64,000 nt of DNA from Paracoccaceae bacterium (GTDB taxonomy: Bacteria; Pseudomonadota; Alphaproteobacteria; Rhodobacterales; Rhodobacteraceae): assembly GCA_024742705.1 (NCBI GenBank), contig JANSXZ010000020.1:1-64000 (forward strand), given 5' to 3'. The notes below the pieces were generated by a model, which was not told the origin of the DNA, searched no databases, and saw nothing but the letters and a program-made list of their open reading frames with translations. Position numbers and translations under genes: made by a program. Shown one piece after another: positions 38,412 through 48,014 of the stretch; position 1 is the stretch's first letter; every line of letters begins with the position of its first letter.

Positions 38412-39929
38412 ATGGAACTGCTGGGACATCTGGCCGACGGCTTCGCCACCTCGCTGTCACCTCTCAACCTGTTCATCGTGATCATTGGCGTCACCGCCGG
38501 CCTGTTCATCGGCGCGATGCCGGGGCTTGGGTCGGTGAACGGCGTGGCGATCGTGCTGCCGATCACCTTCATCGTGCCGCCATCTTCGGCGATCATCCTG
38601 CTGGCGGCGATCTACTACGGGGCCATGTATGGCGGCGCCATAAGTTCGATCCTTCTGGGCATACCGGGCGCATCGACCGCGGTTGCCACCACTTTCGATG
38701 GCCGACCGATGGCGCAGCAGGGCAAGGCGGGGCTGGCGCTGATCGCCGCGGCCTGCGCGTCGTTCATCGGCGGAACGATATCGGTCGTGCTGTTCACGCT
38801 GTTCGCGGCGCCCCTGGCCGATGTGGCGCTGGCCTTCGGACCGGCCGAGGAATTCGCGTTGGTGCTGTTGGCCTTCACCACATTCGTTGGTCTGGGTGGT
38901 GACGACGTTCTGAAAACCATCATCATGATCTGCCTTGGGCTGGCGCTGTCCACCGTCGGGCTGGACCTGATCTCGGGGCAGCCGCGATTGATCTTCTTCG
39001 ATCAGCCGGGCTTCTATTCCGGGATCAGCTTCCTGGTGCTGGCCATCGGCGTCTATGGTATCGGCGAGATCCTCTACACCATCGAAACCCAGAAGACCGC
39101 GCCCACCGTGACCCCGGCCAAGCTGACGTTCCGCGACCTCTGGTTCGGCATCCGCGAGATCAACCGCCTGTGGAAAACCATGAGCCTGGGGTCGTTCATG
39201 GGGTTCTTTGTGGGGATGTTGCCGGCCGCCGGCGCGACACCCGCGGCGCTGATGGCCTATGGCATCGCCAAACTGACGTCGAAAACCCCGGAACGCTTTG
39301 GCAAGGGGGCGATCGAAGGCGTTGCGGCGCCGGAAACGGCCAACAACGCCGCATCGACCGGCTCGCTGCTGCCGATGCTGACGTTGGGCATACCCGGATC
39401 GCCGACAACGGCTCTGTTGCTGGGGGGCATGGTGATGTGGGGGCTGGTCCCCGGCCCGATGCTGTTCATCGAACAACCCGATTTCGTCTGGGGGCTGATT
39501 TCGTCGCTTTATACCGCGAATCTGGCGGCGGTTCTGGTGAACCTGGCGTTGATCCCGCTGTTCGTCTGGGCCCTGCGGATGCCGTTCACGGTGCTCTGCG
39601 CGATGGTTTTCGTGCTGTGTCTGGTCGGCGGCTACGCGCCCAGCCAGAAGATGCACGACGTCTGGCTGATTGTGGGCTTTGGCGTTGCGGGCTATGTTCT
39701 GCGCAAGGCGGATTATCCAATGGCACCGCTGGTTCTGGCACTGGTGCTGGGGCCGCTGATGGAAAAGAGTTTCCGGCAGACGCTGATTGCCGAACAAGGC
39801 AACGTGATGGCATTTGTCGAACGCCCGCTTTCGGGCACCTTCGTGGCCATCAGTGTCGTGTTCTTTTTGCTTCCGCTGCTGAAACACTTAAAACGCTGGC
39901 TGAGACGCGATCTTTCGCCAGCTGAATAA
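38412..39929 (+). CDS. tctA: Tripartite tricarboxylate transporter large membrane subunit
   Basis: TctA is a 505-residue permease with about twelve membrane segments. The family signature GAMPGLGSVNGVAIVLPITF near residues 37-56 and the second repeat (GMLPAAGATPAALMAYGIAK) with GIPGSPTTALLLGGM are present. Sodium- or proton-coupled uptake of a carboxylate delivered by TctC is inferred. The ligase gene starts 23 bases downstream, linking import with CoA activation. Confidence 0.94.
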   Translation: MELLGHLADGFATSLSPLNLFIVIIGVTAGLFIGAMPGLGSVNGVAIVLPITFIVPPSSAIILLAAIYYGAMYGGAISSILLGIPGASTAVATTFDGRPMAQQGKAGLALIAAACASFIGGTISVVLFTLFAAPLADVALAFGPAEEFALVLLAFTTFVGLGGDDVLKTIIMICLGLALSTVGLDLISGQPRLIFFDQPGFYSGISFLVLAIGVYGIGEILYTIETQKTAPTVTPAKLTFRDLWFGIREINRLWKTMSLGSFMGFFVGMLPAAGATPAALMAYGIAKLTSKTPERFGKGAIEGVAAPETANNAASTGSLLPMLTLGIPGSPTTALLLGGMVMWGLVPGPMLFIEQPDFVWGLISSLYTANLAAVLVNLALIPLFVWALRMPFTVLCAMVFVLCLVGGYAPSQKMHDVWLIVGFGVAGYVLRKADYPMAPLVLALVLGPLMEKSFRQTLIAEQGNVMAFVERPLSGTFVAISVVFFLLPLLKHLKRWLRRDLSPAE

Positions 39930-39952
39930 AACCAAGAACGAGGAAGTCTTTC

Positions 39953-41482
39953 ATGGAAACCACCCTGCAAGCGCTCATCGCCGGCGCCTCCGGCGACCTG
40001 CCCGCAATCGGAGCGCCGGGACGCGACTGGCTCAGCTATGACGGCCTGCGTGGGCTGACGGCGGAAGTCGCGGCAAGCCTCAGCAGCATGGGAATCGACG
40101 CCGACGATCGGGTGGCCATCGTTCTGCCCAACGGGCCGGAAATGGCCACGGCCTTTGCCTGCGTGGCGCAGGCCGCGACGACAGCGCCGCTGAACCCGGC
40201 GTATCGCCAAGAAGAGTACACCTTCTACCTTGAGGATCTGAAGGCCAAGGCGCTTCTGATCATGGCCGATTACGATGGTCCGGCGCTGGCCGCCGCCACT
40301 GGCCTGGGGATGCGGATCATCCGGCTTTCGGTGCCCGAGGCCGCCCCGGCGGGATATTTCACACTGGCCTCCGACGGCGGCGAACCGGCCGCCGGCCGCA
40401 CGCCCGGCGCCGGGGACGTGGCGTTGATCCTGCATACGTCCGGCACCACGTCGCGGCCCAAGATCGTACCGCTGCTGCAATCGAACGTCGCCGCTTCGGC
40501 CCAGCACATCCGCGATTCGCTTATGCTGGAACCGACCGACCGCTGCATGAACGTGATGCCGCTGTTTCACATCCACGGGCTGATCGCGGCGGTGGCGGCA
40601 TCGCTGTCGGCGGGCGGATCGATCTGGTGCGCGCCGGGCTTCGATGCCCTGCGGTTTTTCGGCTGGATGAAAGAGGCCAGCCCGACATGGTACACCGCCG
40701 TGCCGACCATGCATCAGGCCATCCTGACGCGGGCGGGGCGCAACAAGGACGTGATCGAGCAGGCAAACCTGCGGTTCCTGCGGTCATCTTCGGCGTCGTT
40801 GCCGGCGCAGGTGATGGTGCAGTTGCAGGAGACATTCGGCGCGCCGGTGATCGAGGGCTACGGCATGACCGAGGCGGCGCACCAGATGGCATCGAACCCC
40901 CTGCCGCCGCGTGCGCAGAAGCCCGGGGCGGTGGGTGTCGAGGCCGGGCCGAAGGTGCGGATCGCCCACGAGATCGAAGATCGCCTGACCGAGGGCACCG
41001 GCGAGGTGGTGATTTCGGGGCCCAACGTCACGCCCGGCTACGAAGGCAATCCCGATGCGAACGCCAAGAGCTTTTTCGAAGCCGATGGCGCGCGGTGGTT
41101 CCGGACCGGCGATCAGGGCGCCTTTGACGCGGATGGATACCTGCACCTGACCGGACGGTTGAAGGAAATCATCAACCGGGGCGGCGAAAAGATCAGCCCG
41201 CTTGAGGTGGATGGCATCCTGCTGGATCATCCCGACGTGGCGCAGGTGGTCACATTTGCCCTGCCGCACCCCAAGCTGGGCGAGGATGTCGCCGCCGCTG
41301 TCGTTCTGAAGGAAGGGTCGGAGGCCACGGAAAAGGACATCCGCGCCTTCGCGGCCGCGCGCATCGCCGACTTCAAGGTGCCGCGCAAGGTGGTGATCAT
41401 GGACGAGATCCCCAAAGGCGCCACGGGCAAGATGCAGCGGATCGGGCTGGCCGAAAAGCTGGGCCTGACGCAGGACGCCTGA
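39953..41482 (+). CDS. Acyl-CoA ligase resembling oxalyl-CoA synthetase (AAE3/Pcs60 type)
   Basis: This 509-residue ANL-family ligase activates a carboxylic acid with ATP and CoA. The P-loop is HTSGTTSRPKIVPL, and YGMTEAAHQM is the A5-type motif. LTGRLKEIINRGGEKISPLE carries the hinge, and GATGKMQRIGL has the catalytic Lys near the C-terminus. The TSRPK wording, VPTMHQ, SSSASLPAQV and SNPLPP match oxalate-CoA ligases of the plant AAE3 type, from memory. It lies in the tct operon, so it probably activates the imported acid, perhaps a dicarboxylate such as oxalate. Confidence 0.85.
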   Translation: METTLQALIAGASGDLPAIGAPGRDWLSYDGLRGLTAEVAASLSSMGIDADDRVAIVLPNGPEMATAFACVAQAATTAPLNPAYRQEEYTFYLEDLKAKALLIMADYDGPALAAATGLGMRIIRLSVPEAAPAGYFTLASDGGEPAAGRTPGAGDVALILHTSGTTSRPKIVPLLQSNVAASAQHIRDSLMLEPTDRCMNVMPLFHIHGLIAAVAASLSAGGSIWCAPGFDALRFFGWMKEASPTWYTAVPTMHQAILTRAGRNKDVIEQANLRFLRSSSASLPAQVMVQLQETFGAPVIEGYGMTEAAHQMASNPLPPRAQKPGAVGVEAGPKVRIAHEIEDRLTEGTGEVVISGPNVTPGYEGNPDANAKSFFEADGARWFRTGDQGAFDADGYLHLTGRLKEIINRGGEKISPLEVDGILLDHPDVAQVVTFALPHPKLGEDVAAAVVLKEGSEATEKDIRAFAAARIADFKVPRKVVIMDEIPKGATGKMQRIGLAEKLGLTQDA

Positions 41483-41489
41483 GCGGGAT

Positions 41490-41511
41490 ACCGGCCCCCG
41501 GAGGGGCCGGT
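41490..41511 (+). terminator. Hairpin after the acyl-CoA ligase gene
   Basis: ACCGGCCCC and GGGGCCGGT form a perfect 9-base stem with loop CGGA, 8 bases after the ligase stop. No U tract directly follows, but its place at the end of the tct operon fits a terminator. Confidence 0.55.
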
Positions 41512-41570
41512 GCCTCCGGCGGGAGTTTATCGGGCAAGATGAAGGGGGCCACGGCCCCGGGGAGTGAGAC

Positions 41571-42554
41571 ATGAAGATCTGTGTTTTCGGGGCCGGCGCG
41601 ATCGGCGGCTACATGGGAGTGAAGCTGGCGCAGGCCGGTGCCGATGTCAGCCTGGTGGCGCGGGGGCCGCATCTGGCGGCGATGCAGACCGGCGGGCTGA
41701 CGCTGATCGAGGAGAACGGCGCGCCACAGACCGTTCAGGTGACGGCCTGCGAGGATCCCGCCGAACTGGGCCCGCAGGATTATGTGATCGTCACGCTGAA
41801 GGCTCATTCGGTGCCGCCGGTGGTCGCGCGGATGCAGCCCTTGATCGGACCGCAGACCACCATCGTGAGCGGCGTGAACGGGGTGCCGTGGTGGTATTTC
41901 CACAAGATCGGGACCGATCTGGAGGGCACGCGGCTGCAAACCGTAGATCCGGGCAACGCGCAGTGGGACGGTTTCGGGCCGGACCGGGTTCTGGGCTGTG
42001 TGGTCTATCCGGCGGCCGAAGTGACCGAGCCGGGAACGATCCGGCACATCGAAGGCAACCGGTTCAGCCTTGGCGAGCCGGATGGCAGCCGATCCGAGCG
42101 TGCGCAGGCGTTGTCGTCGGCGCTGTCGTCGGCTGGTCTGAAGGCGCCGGTGCGGCCGCGTCTGCGTGACGAGATATGGGTCAAGCTGTGGGGGAACCTG
42201 TCGTTCAATCCGATTTCGGCGCTGACACACGCGACGCTGGATGTCCTGTGCACCGATGAGGGCACCCGGCCGGTGGCGCGCAACATGATGCTGGAAGCGC
42301 AGGAGATCGCGGAAAAGCTGGGGGTCAAGTTTCCCATCGATGTCGACCGGCGGATCGACGGTGGCGCGGCGGTGGGCGCGCATCGGACATCGATGTTGCA
42401 GGATCTCGACCAGGGGCGTCCGATGGAGATCGATGCGCTGATCGGCTCGGTCCAGGAGTTGGGGCGGATCACCGAAACACCGACGCCGACCATCGACACG
42501 GTGCTGGCGCTGACCAAGCTGAGGGCCCGAAGCGCGGGGCTGTACAATGGCTGA
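41571..42554 (+). CDS. Ketopantoate reductase family protein
   Basis: The 327-residue protein has the N-terminal NADP-binding motif GAGAIGGYMGVKLA (residues 7-20) and a helical C-terminal domain with WVKLWGNLSFNPISALT, where the Lys is conserved in 2-dehydropantoate 2-reductases. Many family members reduce other 2-oxo acids, and a second paralogue lies at 56040-56975. Hence panE is not assigned firmly. GGAGTG precedes the ATG. A usp gene follows after 18 bases. Confidence 0.85.
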   Translation: MKICVFGAGAIGGYMGVKLAQAGADVSLVARGPHLAAMQTGGLTLIEENGAPQTVQVTACEDPAELGPQDYVIVTLKAHSVPPVVARMQPLIGPQTTIVSGVNGVPWWYFHKIGTDLEGTRLQTVDPGNAQWDGFGPDRVLGCVVYPAAEVTEPGTIRHIEGNRFSLGEPDGSRSERAQALSSALSSAGLKAPVRPRLRDEIWVKLWGNLSFNPISALTHATLDVLCTDEGTRPVARNMMLEAQEIAEKLGVKFPIDVDRRIDGGAAVGAHRTSMLQDLDQGRPMEIDALIGSVQELGRITETPTPTIDTVLALTKLRARSAGLYNG

Positions 42555-42572
42555 TCTGCGGGAGTTCGGCGC

Positions 42573-43409
42573 ATGAGCATCAAGAACATACTGGTCGCCT
42601 ACAACGGCCTTCCGGGATCCGATGCGGCATTGTCCGGCGCGGTGCTGATGCAGCAGTATTTCGGCGCGCATCTGAACGGGCTTTTCGCCCATGGCAATCC
42701 GTTCCTGTCGCGGCAGATGAAGCGCACCTGGATGCCCAGCAAGGTGCAGCAGGCGATCATGGAAGCCGCCGACAGCCCAACAGCCGAGGTGGAGCGGAAG
42801 TTCAACGAAGCCTGCGCTGCCGTGCCGCCCGACAAGCTGCATTGGATCGACAGCGGCGGATCGGTGCAGCGGACCGTGGCGCGCTATGCCCGGCTGTTCG
42901 ATATCACGGTTCTGGGGATGCACGAGGTGAACGCCGAACAGGGCATGTCGCATATTGAGATCCATCCCGACCGTGTCGCGTTCGACAGCGGGCGTCCGGT
43001 GATGACCTTTCCGGCCAACTACACCGGCAGCGTCTTTGGCGGGCGCGCTGTTGTGGCATGGGACGGTGGCCGCGCCGCCGCGCGGGCGCTGGCGGATGCG
43101 ATGCAGATCCTCGAAACCGAAACCGAGGTGGAAATCGTGTCGGTCGGGCGGTCGCCCTTGTCTGATTCCATGCCCGGCATCGATGTGGGCATGGTGCTTG
43201 ATCGCCACGAGGTGAAGGTGACGCTGACCGAACTGCCGCGCGAGCGGCGGCCGATCGCCGACACGCTGGTGGATCACTGCGAAAGGACCGGGGCCAGCCT
43301 TCTGGTGATGGGCGCGTATGAACATTCGCCGCTGCGCGAGGGGCTGATCGGCGGGGTCACCCACGACATTGCCTTGCGCGCGCGCTTGCCGGTGCTGATG
43401 AGCCACTGA
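42573..43409 (+). CDS. Universal stress protein with two UspA domains
   Basis: The 278 residues form two UspA-like halves. The N-terminal half begins with MSIKNILVAYNGLPGS. The C-terminal half ends with LLVMGAYEHSPLREGLIGG, a degenerate form of the G-2x-G-9x-G(S/T) ATP motif. Tandem Usp proteins are stress-related but often unassigned. The gene is probably cotranscribed with the ketopantoate-reductase-like gene and is closed by a strong terminator at 43464-43500. Confidence 0.85.
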   Translation: MSIKNILVAYNGLPGSDAALSGAVLMQQYFGAHLNGLFAHGNPFLSRQMKRTWMPSKVQQAIMEAADSPTAEVERKFNEACAAVPPDKLHWIDSGGSVQRTVARYARLFDITVLGMHEVNAEQGMSHIEIHPDRVAFDSGRPVMTFPANYTGSVFGGRAVVAWDGGRAAARALADAMQILETETEVEIVSVGRSPLSDSMPGIDVGMVLDRHEVKVTLTELPRERRPIADTLVDHCERTGASLLVMGAYEHSPLREGLIGGVTHDIALRARLPVLMSH

Positions 43410-43463
43410 CCCGGGCGCGGGCATTGCGTGGCTGGCTGGCCCATGGCACATTCGGGCAGAGAC

Positions 43464-43500
43464 GAGGGCACCGGATGCGGCTGGTGCCCTCATTGTTTTT
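43464..43500 (+). terminator. Intrinsic terminator after the usp gene
   Basis: GAGGGCACC (43464-43472) pairs with GGTGCCCTC (43483-43491) around a 10-base loop, followed by ATTGTTTTT. A convincing rho-independent terminator that separates usp from the NRPS gene. Confidence 0.88.
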
Positions 43501-43541
43501 GCCGCCGGGTGTTGTGCGCCGGGCCAGTTCGTCGGTATTGA

Positions 43542-46500
43542 ATGACCCGTGACATGAAGTGGGTGCCCCTGGCGCCAAACCAGAAGCATTTTCACACCGC
43601 CTGGGGCCTCTATCCGGATCGTGCGACGGATTGCTCGTGTTTGCGGCTGCGGTGGCGCACCGACGTCGATGTTGCGATCTTCCGGCGGGCGCTGGAGTGT
43701 CTCGTTGCCTCGACGGATTCCTTTCGCCTGGTGTTTCGCGAGATTGACGGTGTTCCGTTCCAGGCTGTTGACGATACGATCCGCGCGGACCTGCATATTG
43801 CCGATTTCGCCCTGTCGGGCACGCCCCTTGCCGATGCTGTCGCCTGGCTGGATGCGTCGCGGTCCCGTCCCGTGGATCTGGCGCGCAGGAACTTCGAAAC
43901 CTGCCTGGCGCGCTGTGGACAGGGCGACTGGATCTGGCAGGTCACCCAGCATCACACTGCCTGCGATCACTTCTCGCACGGGTTGTTGATCGAACGGCTG
44001 GACAGCATCTATCGGCACATCCTGGAAACCGGAGCCGATCCGGCGCCGGTCTACTCCTCTTACGTCGATTTCCTGGCGCGGTCCGGCGCGGGGCAGCGGC
44101 CGGCCGCGGACCCGGATGCGCCTTTGGCGGCCGACAATGATATCTGCCCGGCGCTGGGCCGGCGCGGCCGGCATCGGCCGGTTTCGGGTGCGACGGCGAT
44201 GGTGCGCGAAGCCATCCGGTTTGGGCCGCGCTGGATCGCCGAGGCGCGTGCCGCCCTCGGTTTGCCAGAAACTGGCCGGCAGGCCGTGTTCCAGTCGCGG
44301 ATCTTCGATCATTCCGTGGCCGCCGCCGCGGCGCTCACCGCGCGTTTTTCCGGCGATGCGCGGGTGGTTGTGGGAATCCCGAACCACAACCGCTTTACCG
44401 ATGGTTGCGAGAACGTCGCCGGGTTGATCATGGATGTGAAACCCGTGGCATTCGACATTGGCCCCGACATGATCTGGCGGCAGCTGACCGAGTATGTGGG
44501 CGAAGAGGCCCGCCGCATCCTGCGCAGCCCACGGGAAGGGCGGGCCATCGTGCAGCATCCCTATCGTGTGACGATGAATTATCTCACCACGGGGTTCCCG
44601 GATTTCGCCGGGGTGCCCAGTGAAATGGTGCACCAGGATATGGTGGCCGATTCGATGGGGCTGGATCTGGGCCTCCGGATGCAAGTGTCGCCGGGGGCCG
44701 AGGCGGTAACGCTTTGTGCCGATGTCAACGCCGAGGTCGCGGCGATGATTTCGCCGGCGGATATCCTTATCGCCTTCCGGCAATGCCTTACCGCCAGCCT
44801 GAAGCGGCCGGAAACCGGGGTGGCGCAGACCGCTCTGGTAGACGATGCCGGGCGCGCCACCCTGCGGCAACGCACCGTCGCGGCCCATGAAACGCCGCGC
44901 CCGCCACATGCGACCGTGATCGACGGAATTCTGGCGCAGGCCGCGCGCAGCCCGGATGCGGATGCGATCGTGGAAGGCGCCACACGTCTGACCTATCGCG
45001 AGGTCGAAACGCAATCCGCTTGCATCGCGCGAAACCTGCGGCGGCTGGGTGTCGGTCCGGGCGACCGGGTTGCGATCACCCTGCCGCGTTCCGCCGATCT
45101 GATCCTTTGCATGTTCGGGGTCTGGCGGGCCGGCGCGGCCTATTGCGTGATCGATGCCGACTGGTCGGCCCCACGGCGCGAGGCCGCAACGAGGCTGCTG
45201 GGGGCCAGGACGGCGATCTATCGTTCGGTGCGCGAAACCTTTGGCCTGTATGACGATCTGCCGCGCGTCGCCCTGGCGGAACTGGCGCGCGAGAACGACG
45301 ATGCGCACGACGAACTGCCGCCGGTCGACGCGCGCTCGGCGGCCTATGTGATGTTTTCATCCGGCAGTACGGGCGTGCCCAAGGCGATCTGTGTGCCGCA
45401 TGACGGCCTGGCGCTCTACATGGACTGGGCGCATGAGATCGCGGGCCGGGACCGGCCATGGGATTGGGCGCTGGCATCGACCGCCAGCTTTGAGATCGCC
45501 CATCGCCCGTTCTTGTCGCTGCTGAGCGGTGGCGCGATACATGTGTACCCCGAGAACCGGAACACCGGCGTTTTCGCCCTGCGGCAGGTTCTCGAGGACG
45601 ACCGGGTGGATTTCCTGTCGCTGACACCGTCGCATCTGCGGCAATTGATTCATCGGAACCACGCCTGCAACCGGCTGTCGACGCTGGTGGTGATCGGCGA
45701 AAAGCTGTCGGTCAAACTGGCGCGCGCGGCGCAGGCCGCTTTCGGGCCGGGTGTGTCGATCCAGAACTGGTACGGGCCGACGGAAACCGTGATGGCCACC
45801 ACGATGCATCGGTTCGACCCGGCCGCCGACACCGGGGCGGCGGTTCCGGTGGGTGTTCCGGCGCCTTCGTCGACGGTGCAGATCTGCGATCCGCATGGCA
45901 ATCCCGTCCCCGACGGGGTTCAGGGCGAGGTGCTGCTGGGCGGCTCGAAGATGTCGCTGGGGTATCTCGGAGATCCCGATCTGACGCGCAGCGTGTTCAC
46001 CGATGATCCCGATTACCCCGGCGGATTGCGGTTCCGCACCGGCGATATCGGCTGGATCGATCAGCGCGGCAACCTGACAATTTGGGGCCGTTTGGGGGCG
46101 CAAATCAAGATCAAGGGCGGCTGGGTGCGGCTGAACGAGGTCGAACAGGTGGTCGCCGATTGCCCCGGTATCCGGCATGCTGCCGTGGTGGCCACCGGGG
46201 ACGACGTGCCCGACGTGGTGTGTTTCTACACCACGGCAGGCGAAGACATGCCGCCCCGCGATCTGCGCCGCGCACTCAGGGCGCGTCTGGCCGGGCATGA
46301 GGTTCCGGGCCTTTGCGTCAACCTCGACAGCCTGCCGCTGACGGCGACGGGCAAACTGGACCGGCAGGCCTTGCAGGCGATGGCGGATGGCGGCGCCCTG
46401 GCCCGTCCCGAACCCCGCCCGGACGGCGCGGCGGCGGATCCGGTCGCCGAGGCCCTGACCGAGATCTGGCGCCGGGCGCTGCGCACCGACGAGATTGGCC

Positions 46501-47390
46501 CCAACGACGATTTCTTCGATCTTGGGGGCGATTCCCTGTCGCTCCTGCGGATGATACTTGAGGTGGAATCCACCCATAACCTGCGGATCACGCACGAGGA
46601 TTTCGAAAGTGTTACAACCATCGCACGGCTTGCCCGGATGGTTGCACAGCGTGCTGCCGAGGCGCCGGAAAGCGCGCCCGAACCGGCGCGGCCCGCCGGC
46701 GTGGCCCCATCGCCGGCGCCCTCCGTCGTTGCGGAACCGGGCCCGATGGACGAAATCGCGCGGCGGATCATGACCGCCGCCTTGCAGTGGGGTGGCACCC
46801 CCAAAAGCGACGCTCTGCCGTTGCTGGCGTTCAACGCCGCGGGCACGCGGGTGCCGTTGTTCTGGTGTTTCAACGGCGAACACGAACCGCGACTGCTGGC
46901 GCAGGCGCTGGGACCGGATCAGCCTTTGATCGCCATGCGTTCGCTGAACGGGGTGATCGCGGACCGCGATGAAAAAATCGCCCGGTCGGCGGATCTGGCG
47001 CATGTCTATGCCGATGAAATCGCCCGCCTGCACCCGCGGGGGCCTTTGATGCTGGGCGGAAATTGCCAGGCCGGTCTGATCGCCGAACACATCGCGCGGG
47101 TCCTGCTGGGCCGGGGCCGCGAGGTGCGGCAACTGTCGCTTCTGGAACACACGCCCAGCCACGGCTATCCGGCGCGCATGGTCCTGATGTATGGCGCGCA
47201 GAGCAAACACTACAACCCGTTCCTGATGATGGAGAACCCCGATCGGATCTGGCGCGAAATGCACCGTGACGTGCATTGGGACATCATCGATGGCGATCAT
47301 GGCCGGTACTTCGATCCCGAGAACCTGCCCTGCTTTGCCGGTACGCTGCTCAACCGGCTGGCGCAGGCGGCCGAGGCTCAGGCGGCCTGA
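43542..47390 (+). CDS. Stand-alone NRPS module C-A-T-TE with Cys-type thioesterase
   Basis: The 1282 residues make one module. The condensation domain (about 1-430) has HHTACD (H137-D142). The adenylation domain (about 460-950) has MFSSGSTGVPK (604-614), YGPTE and the catalytic K938 in TATGKLDR. In the A4 region SFEIAH carries Glu (E651) where amino-acid domains usually have Asp, and the A8 hinge reads GRLG (G852) instead of GRxD. The carrier has LGGDSL (S998). The thioesterase has GNCQAG, with C1175 instead of Ser, plus E1202 and H1253. No other synthetase or tailoring gene is adjacent; the kinase gene converges directly on it. Confidence 0.88.
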   Translation: MTRDMKWVPLAPNQKHFHTAWGLYPDRATDCSCLRLRWRTDVDVAIFRRALECLVASTDSFRLVFREIDGVPFQAVDDTIRADLHIADFALSGTPLADAVAWLDASRSRPVDLARRNFETCLARCGQGDWIWQVTQHHTACDHFSHGLLIERLDSIYRHILETGADPAPVYSSYVDFLARSGAGQRPAADPDAPLAADNDICPALGRRGRHRPVSGATAMVREAIRFGPRWIAEARAALGLPETGRQAVFQSRIFDHSVAAAAALTARFSGDARVVVGIPNHNRFTDGCENVAGLIMDVKPVAFDIGPDMIWRQLTEYVGEEARRILRSPREGRAIVQHPYRVTMNYLTTGFPDFAGVPSEMVHQDMVADSMGLDLGLRMQVSPGAEAVTLCADVNAEVAAMISPADILIAFRQCLTASLKRPETGVAQTALVDDAGRATLRQRTVAAHETPRPPHATVIDGILAQAARSPDADAIVEGATRLTYREVETQSACIARNLRRLGVGPGDRVAITLPRSADLILCMFGVWRAGAAYCVIDADWSAPRREAATRLLGARTAIYRSVRETFGLYDDLPRVALAELARENDDAHDELPPVDARSAAYVMFSSGSTGVPKAICVPHDGLALYMDWAHEIAGRDRPWDWALASTASFEIAHRPFLSLLSGGAIHVYPENRNTGVFALRQVLEDDRVDFLSLTPSHLRQLIHRNHACNRLSTLVVIGEKLSVKLARAAQAAFGPGVSIQNWYGPTETVMATTMHRFDPAADTGAAVPVGVPAPSSTVQICDPHGNPVPDGVQGEVLLGGSKMSLGYLGDPDLTRSVFTDDPDYPGGLRFRTGDIGWIDQRGNLTIWGRLGAQIKIKGGWVRLNEVEQVVADCPGIRHAAVVATGDDVPDVVCFYTTAGEDMPPRDLRRALRARLAGHEVPGLCVNLDSLPLTATGKLDRQALQAMADGGALARPEPRPDGAAADPVAEALTEIWRRALRTDEIGPNDDFFDLGGDSLSLLRMILEVESTHNLRITHEDFESVTTIARLARMVAQRAAEAPESAPEPARPAGVAPSPAPSVVAEPGPMDEIARRIMTAALQWGGTPKSDALPLLAFNAAGTRVPLFWCFNGEHEPRLLAQALGPDQPLIAMRSLNGVIADRDEKIARSADLAHVYADEIARLHPRGPLMLGGNCQAGLIAEHIARVLLGRGREVRQLSLLEHTPSHGYPARMVLMYGAQSKHYNPFLMMENPDRIWREMHRDVHWDIIDGDHGRYFDPENLPCFAGTLLNRLAQAAEAQAA

Positions 47391-48014
47391 TCAGATCTCG
47401 ATGTTGGCCGGAAGCTTCGCCGCGTTCACCCGCGCGGCATTCGGCAGATCGTTCCGCGCCGCGCGCTCGGCCGCCTGCGACGGGCTCAGCCCATGCGTCA
47501 CCCACCTGTCGATCAAGCGTGCGCGCAGCACCTCGTCGGGCAGGTTCAGCCGGATCGAAAGATCCCAATGCCCCGCCAGATCCCGCCAGCCAGGCGCATC
47601 GAACAGCAGATAGTTGCCTTCGATCACCACCGTGTCGCAGTCGGAACCGATGCGCCCAGCGCCGGCCACGGCAATATCGCGGGTGCGGTCGAAGACGGGA
47701 TGAAACACTTCTGTTTCGTCGTGCAGACGCGTGACCAGATGCAAGAACCCCTGCATGTCAAAGGTTTCGGGGGCGCCCTTTCGCGCCAGCATCCCGCGGT
47801 TTTCCAGTATCCTGTTGTCGAGGTGGAAACCGTCCATCGGCACCACCTGTGCGGGGCAGCCGCCGGCGTCAAGCAGATCGGCCAGGTTCTGGGCCAGCGT
47901 CGACTTGCCGCTGGCCGGCGGCCCGGCCAGCGCGACCAGCCTGCGGCGCCCGGCGCGTGGCGTCGCCAGCACCTGCGCGCTCAGGGTTGCGGCATCGGGG
48001 AATTCGCCGGTCAT
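47391..48014 (-). CDS. P-loop nucleoside/sugar kinase-like protein
   Basis: This 207-residue protein is of the uridine kinase/pantothenate kinase-like P-loop group. Walker A is AGPPASGKST (residues 30-39). VPMDGFHLDNRIL is the second signature, with the Asp that deprotonates the substrate hydroxyl in relatives, and IEGNYLLFDAPGW is the conserved third segment. Rhodobacterales relatives are annotated as nucleoside or fructose-type kinases, and the substrate is not clear here. The ATG at 48014 was chosen over an upstream GTG. The stop abuts that of the NRPS gene. Confidence 0.8.
   Translation of the reverse strand: MTGEFPDAATLSAQVLATPRAGRRRLVALAGPPASGKSTLAQNLADLLDAGGCPAQVVPMDGFHLDNRILENRGMLARKGAPETFDMQGFLHLVTRLHDETEVFHPVFDRTRDIAVAGAGRIGSDCDTVVIEGNYLLFDAPGWRDLAGHWDLSIRLNLPDEVLRARLIDRWVTHGLSPSQAAERAARNDLPNAARVNAAKLPANIEI

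Noticed and set aside
43464-43541. Possible small gene between usp and the NRPS
   Set aside because: The stretch is the usp terminator and the NRPS leader; no coding frame with a ribosome site is seen.
41397-45308. A 1303-codon minus-strand open frame opposite panE-like, usp and NRPS genes
   Set aside because: It crosses three confident genes and a strong terminator on the other strand; composition is of the antisense type.
45357-47300. A 647-codon minus-strand frame inside the NRPS gene
   Set aside because: It lies wholly opposite conserved NRPS motifs and shows no domain of its own.
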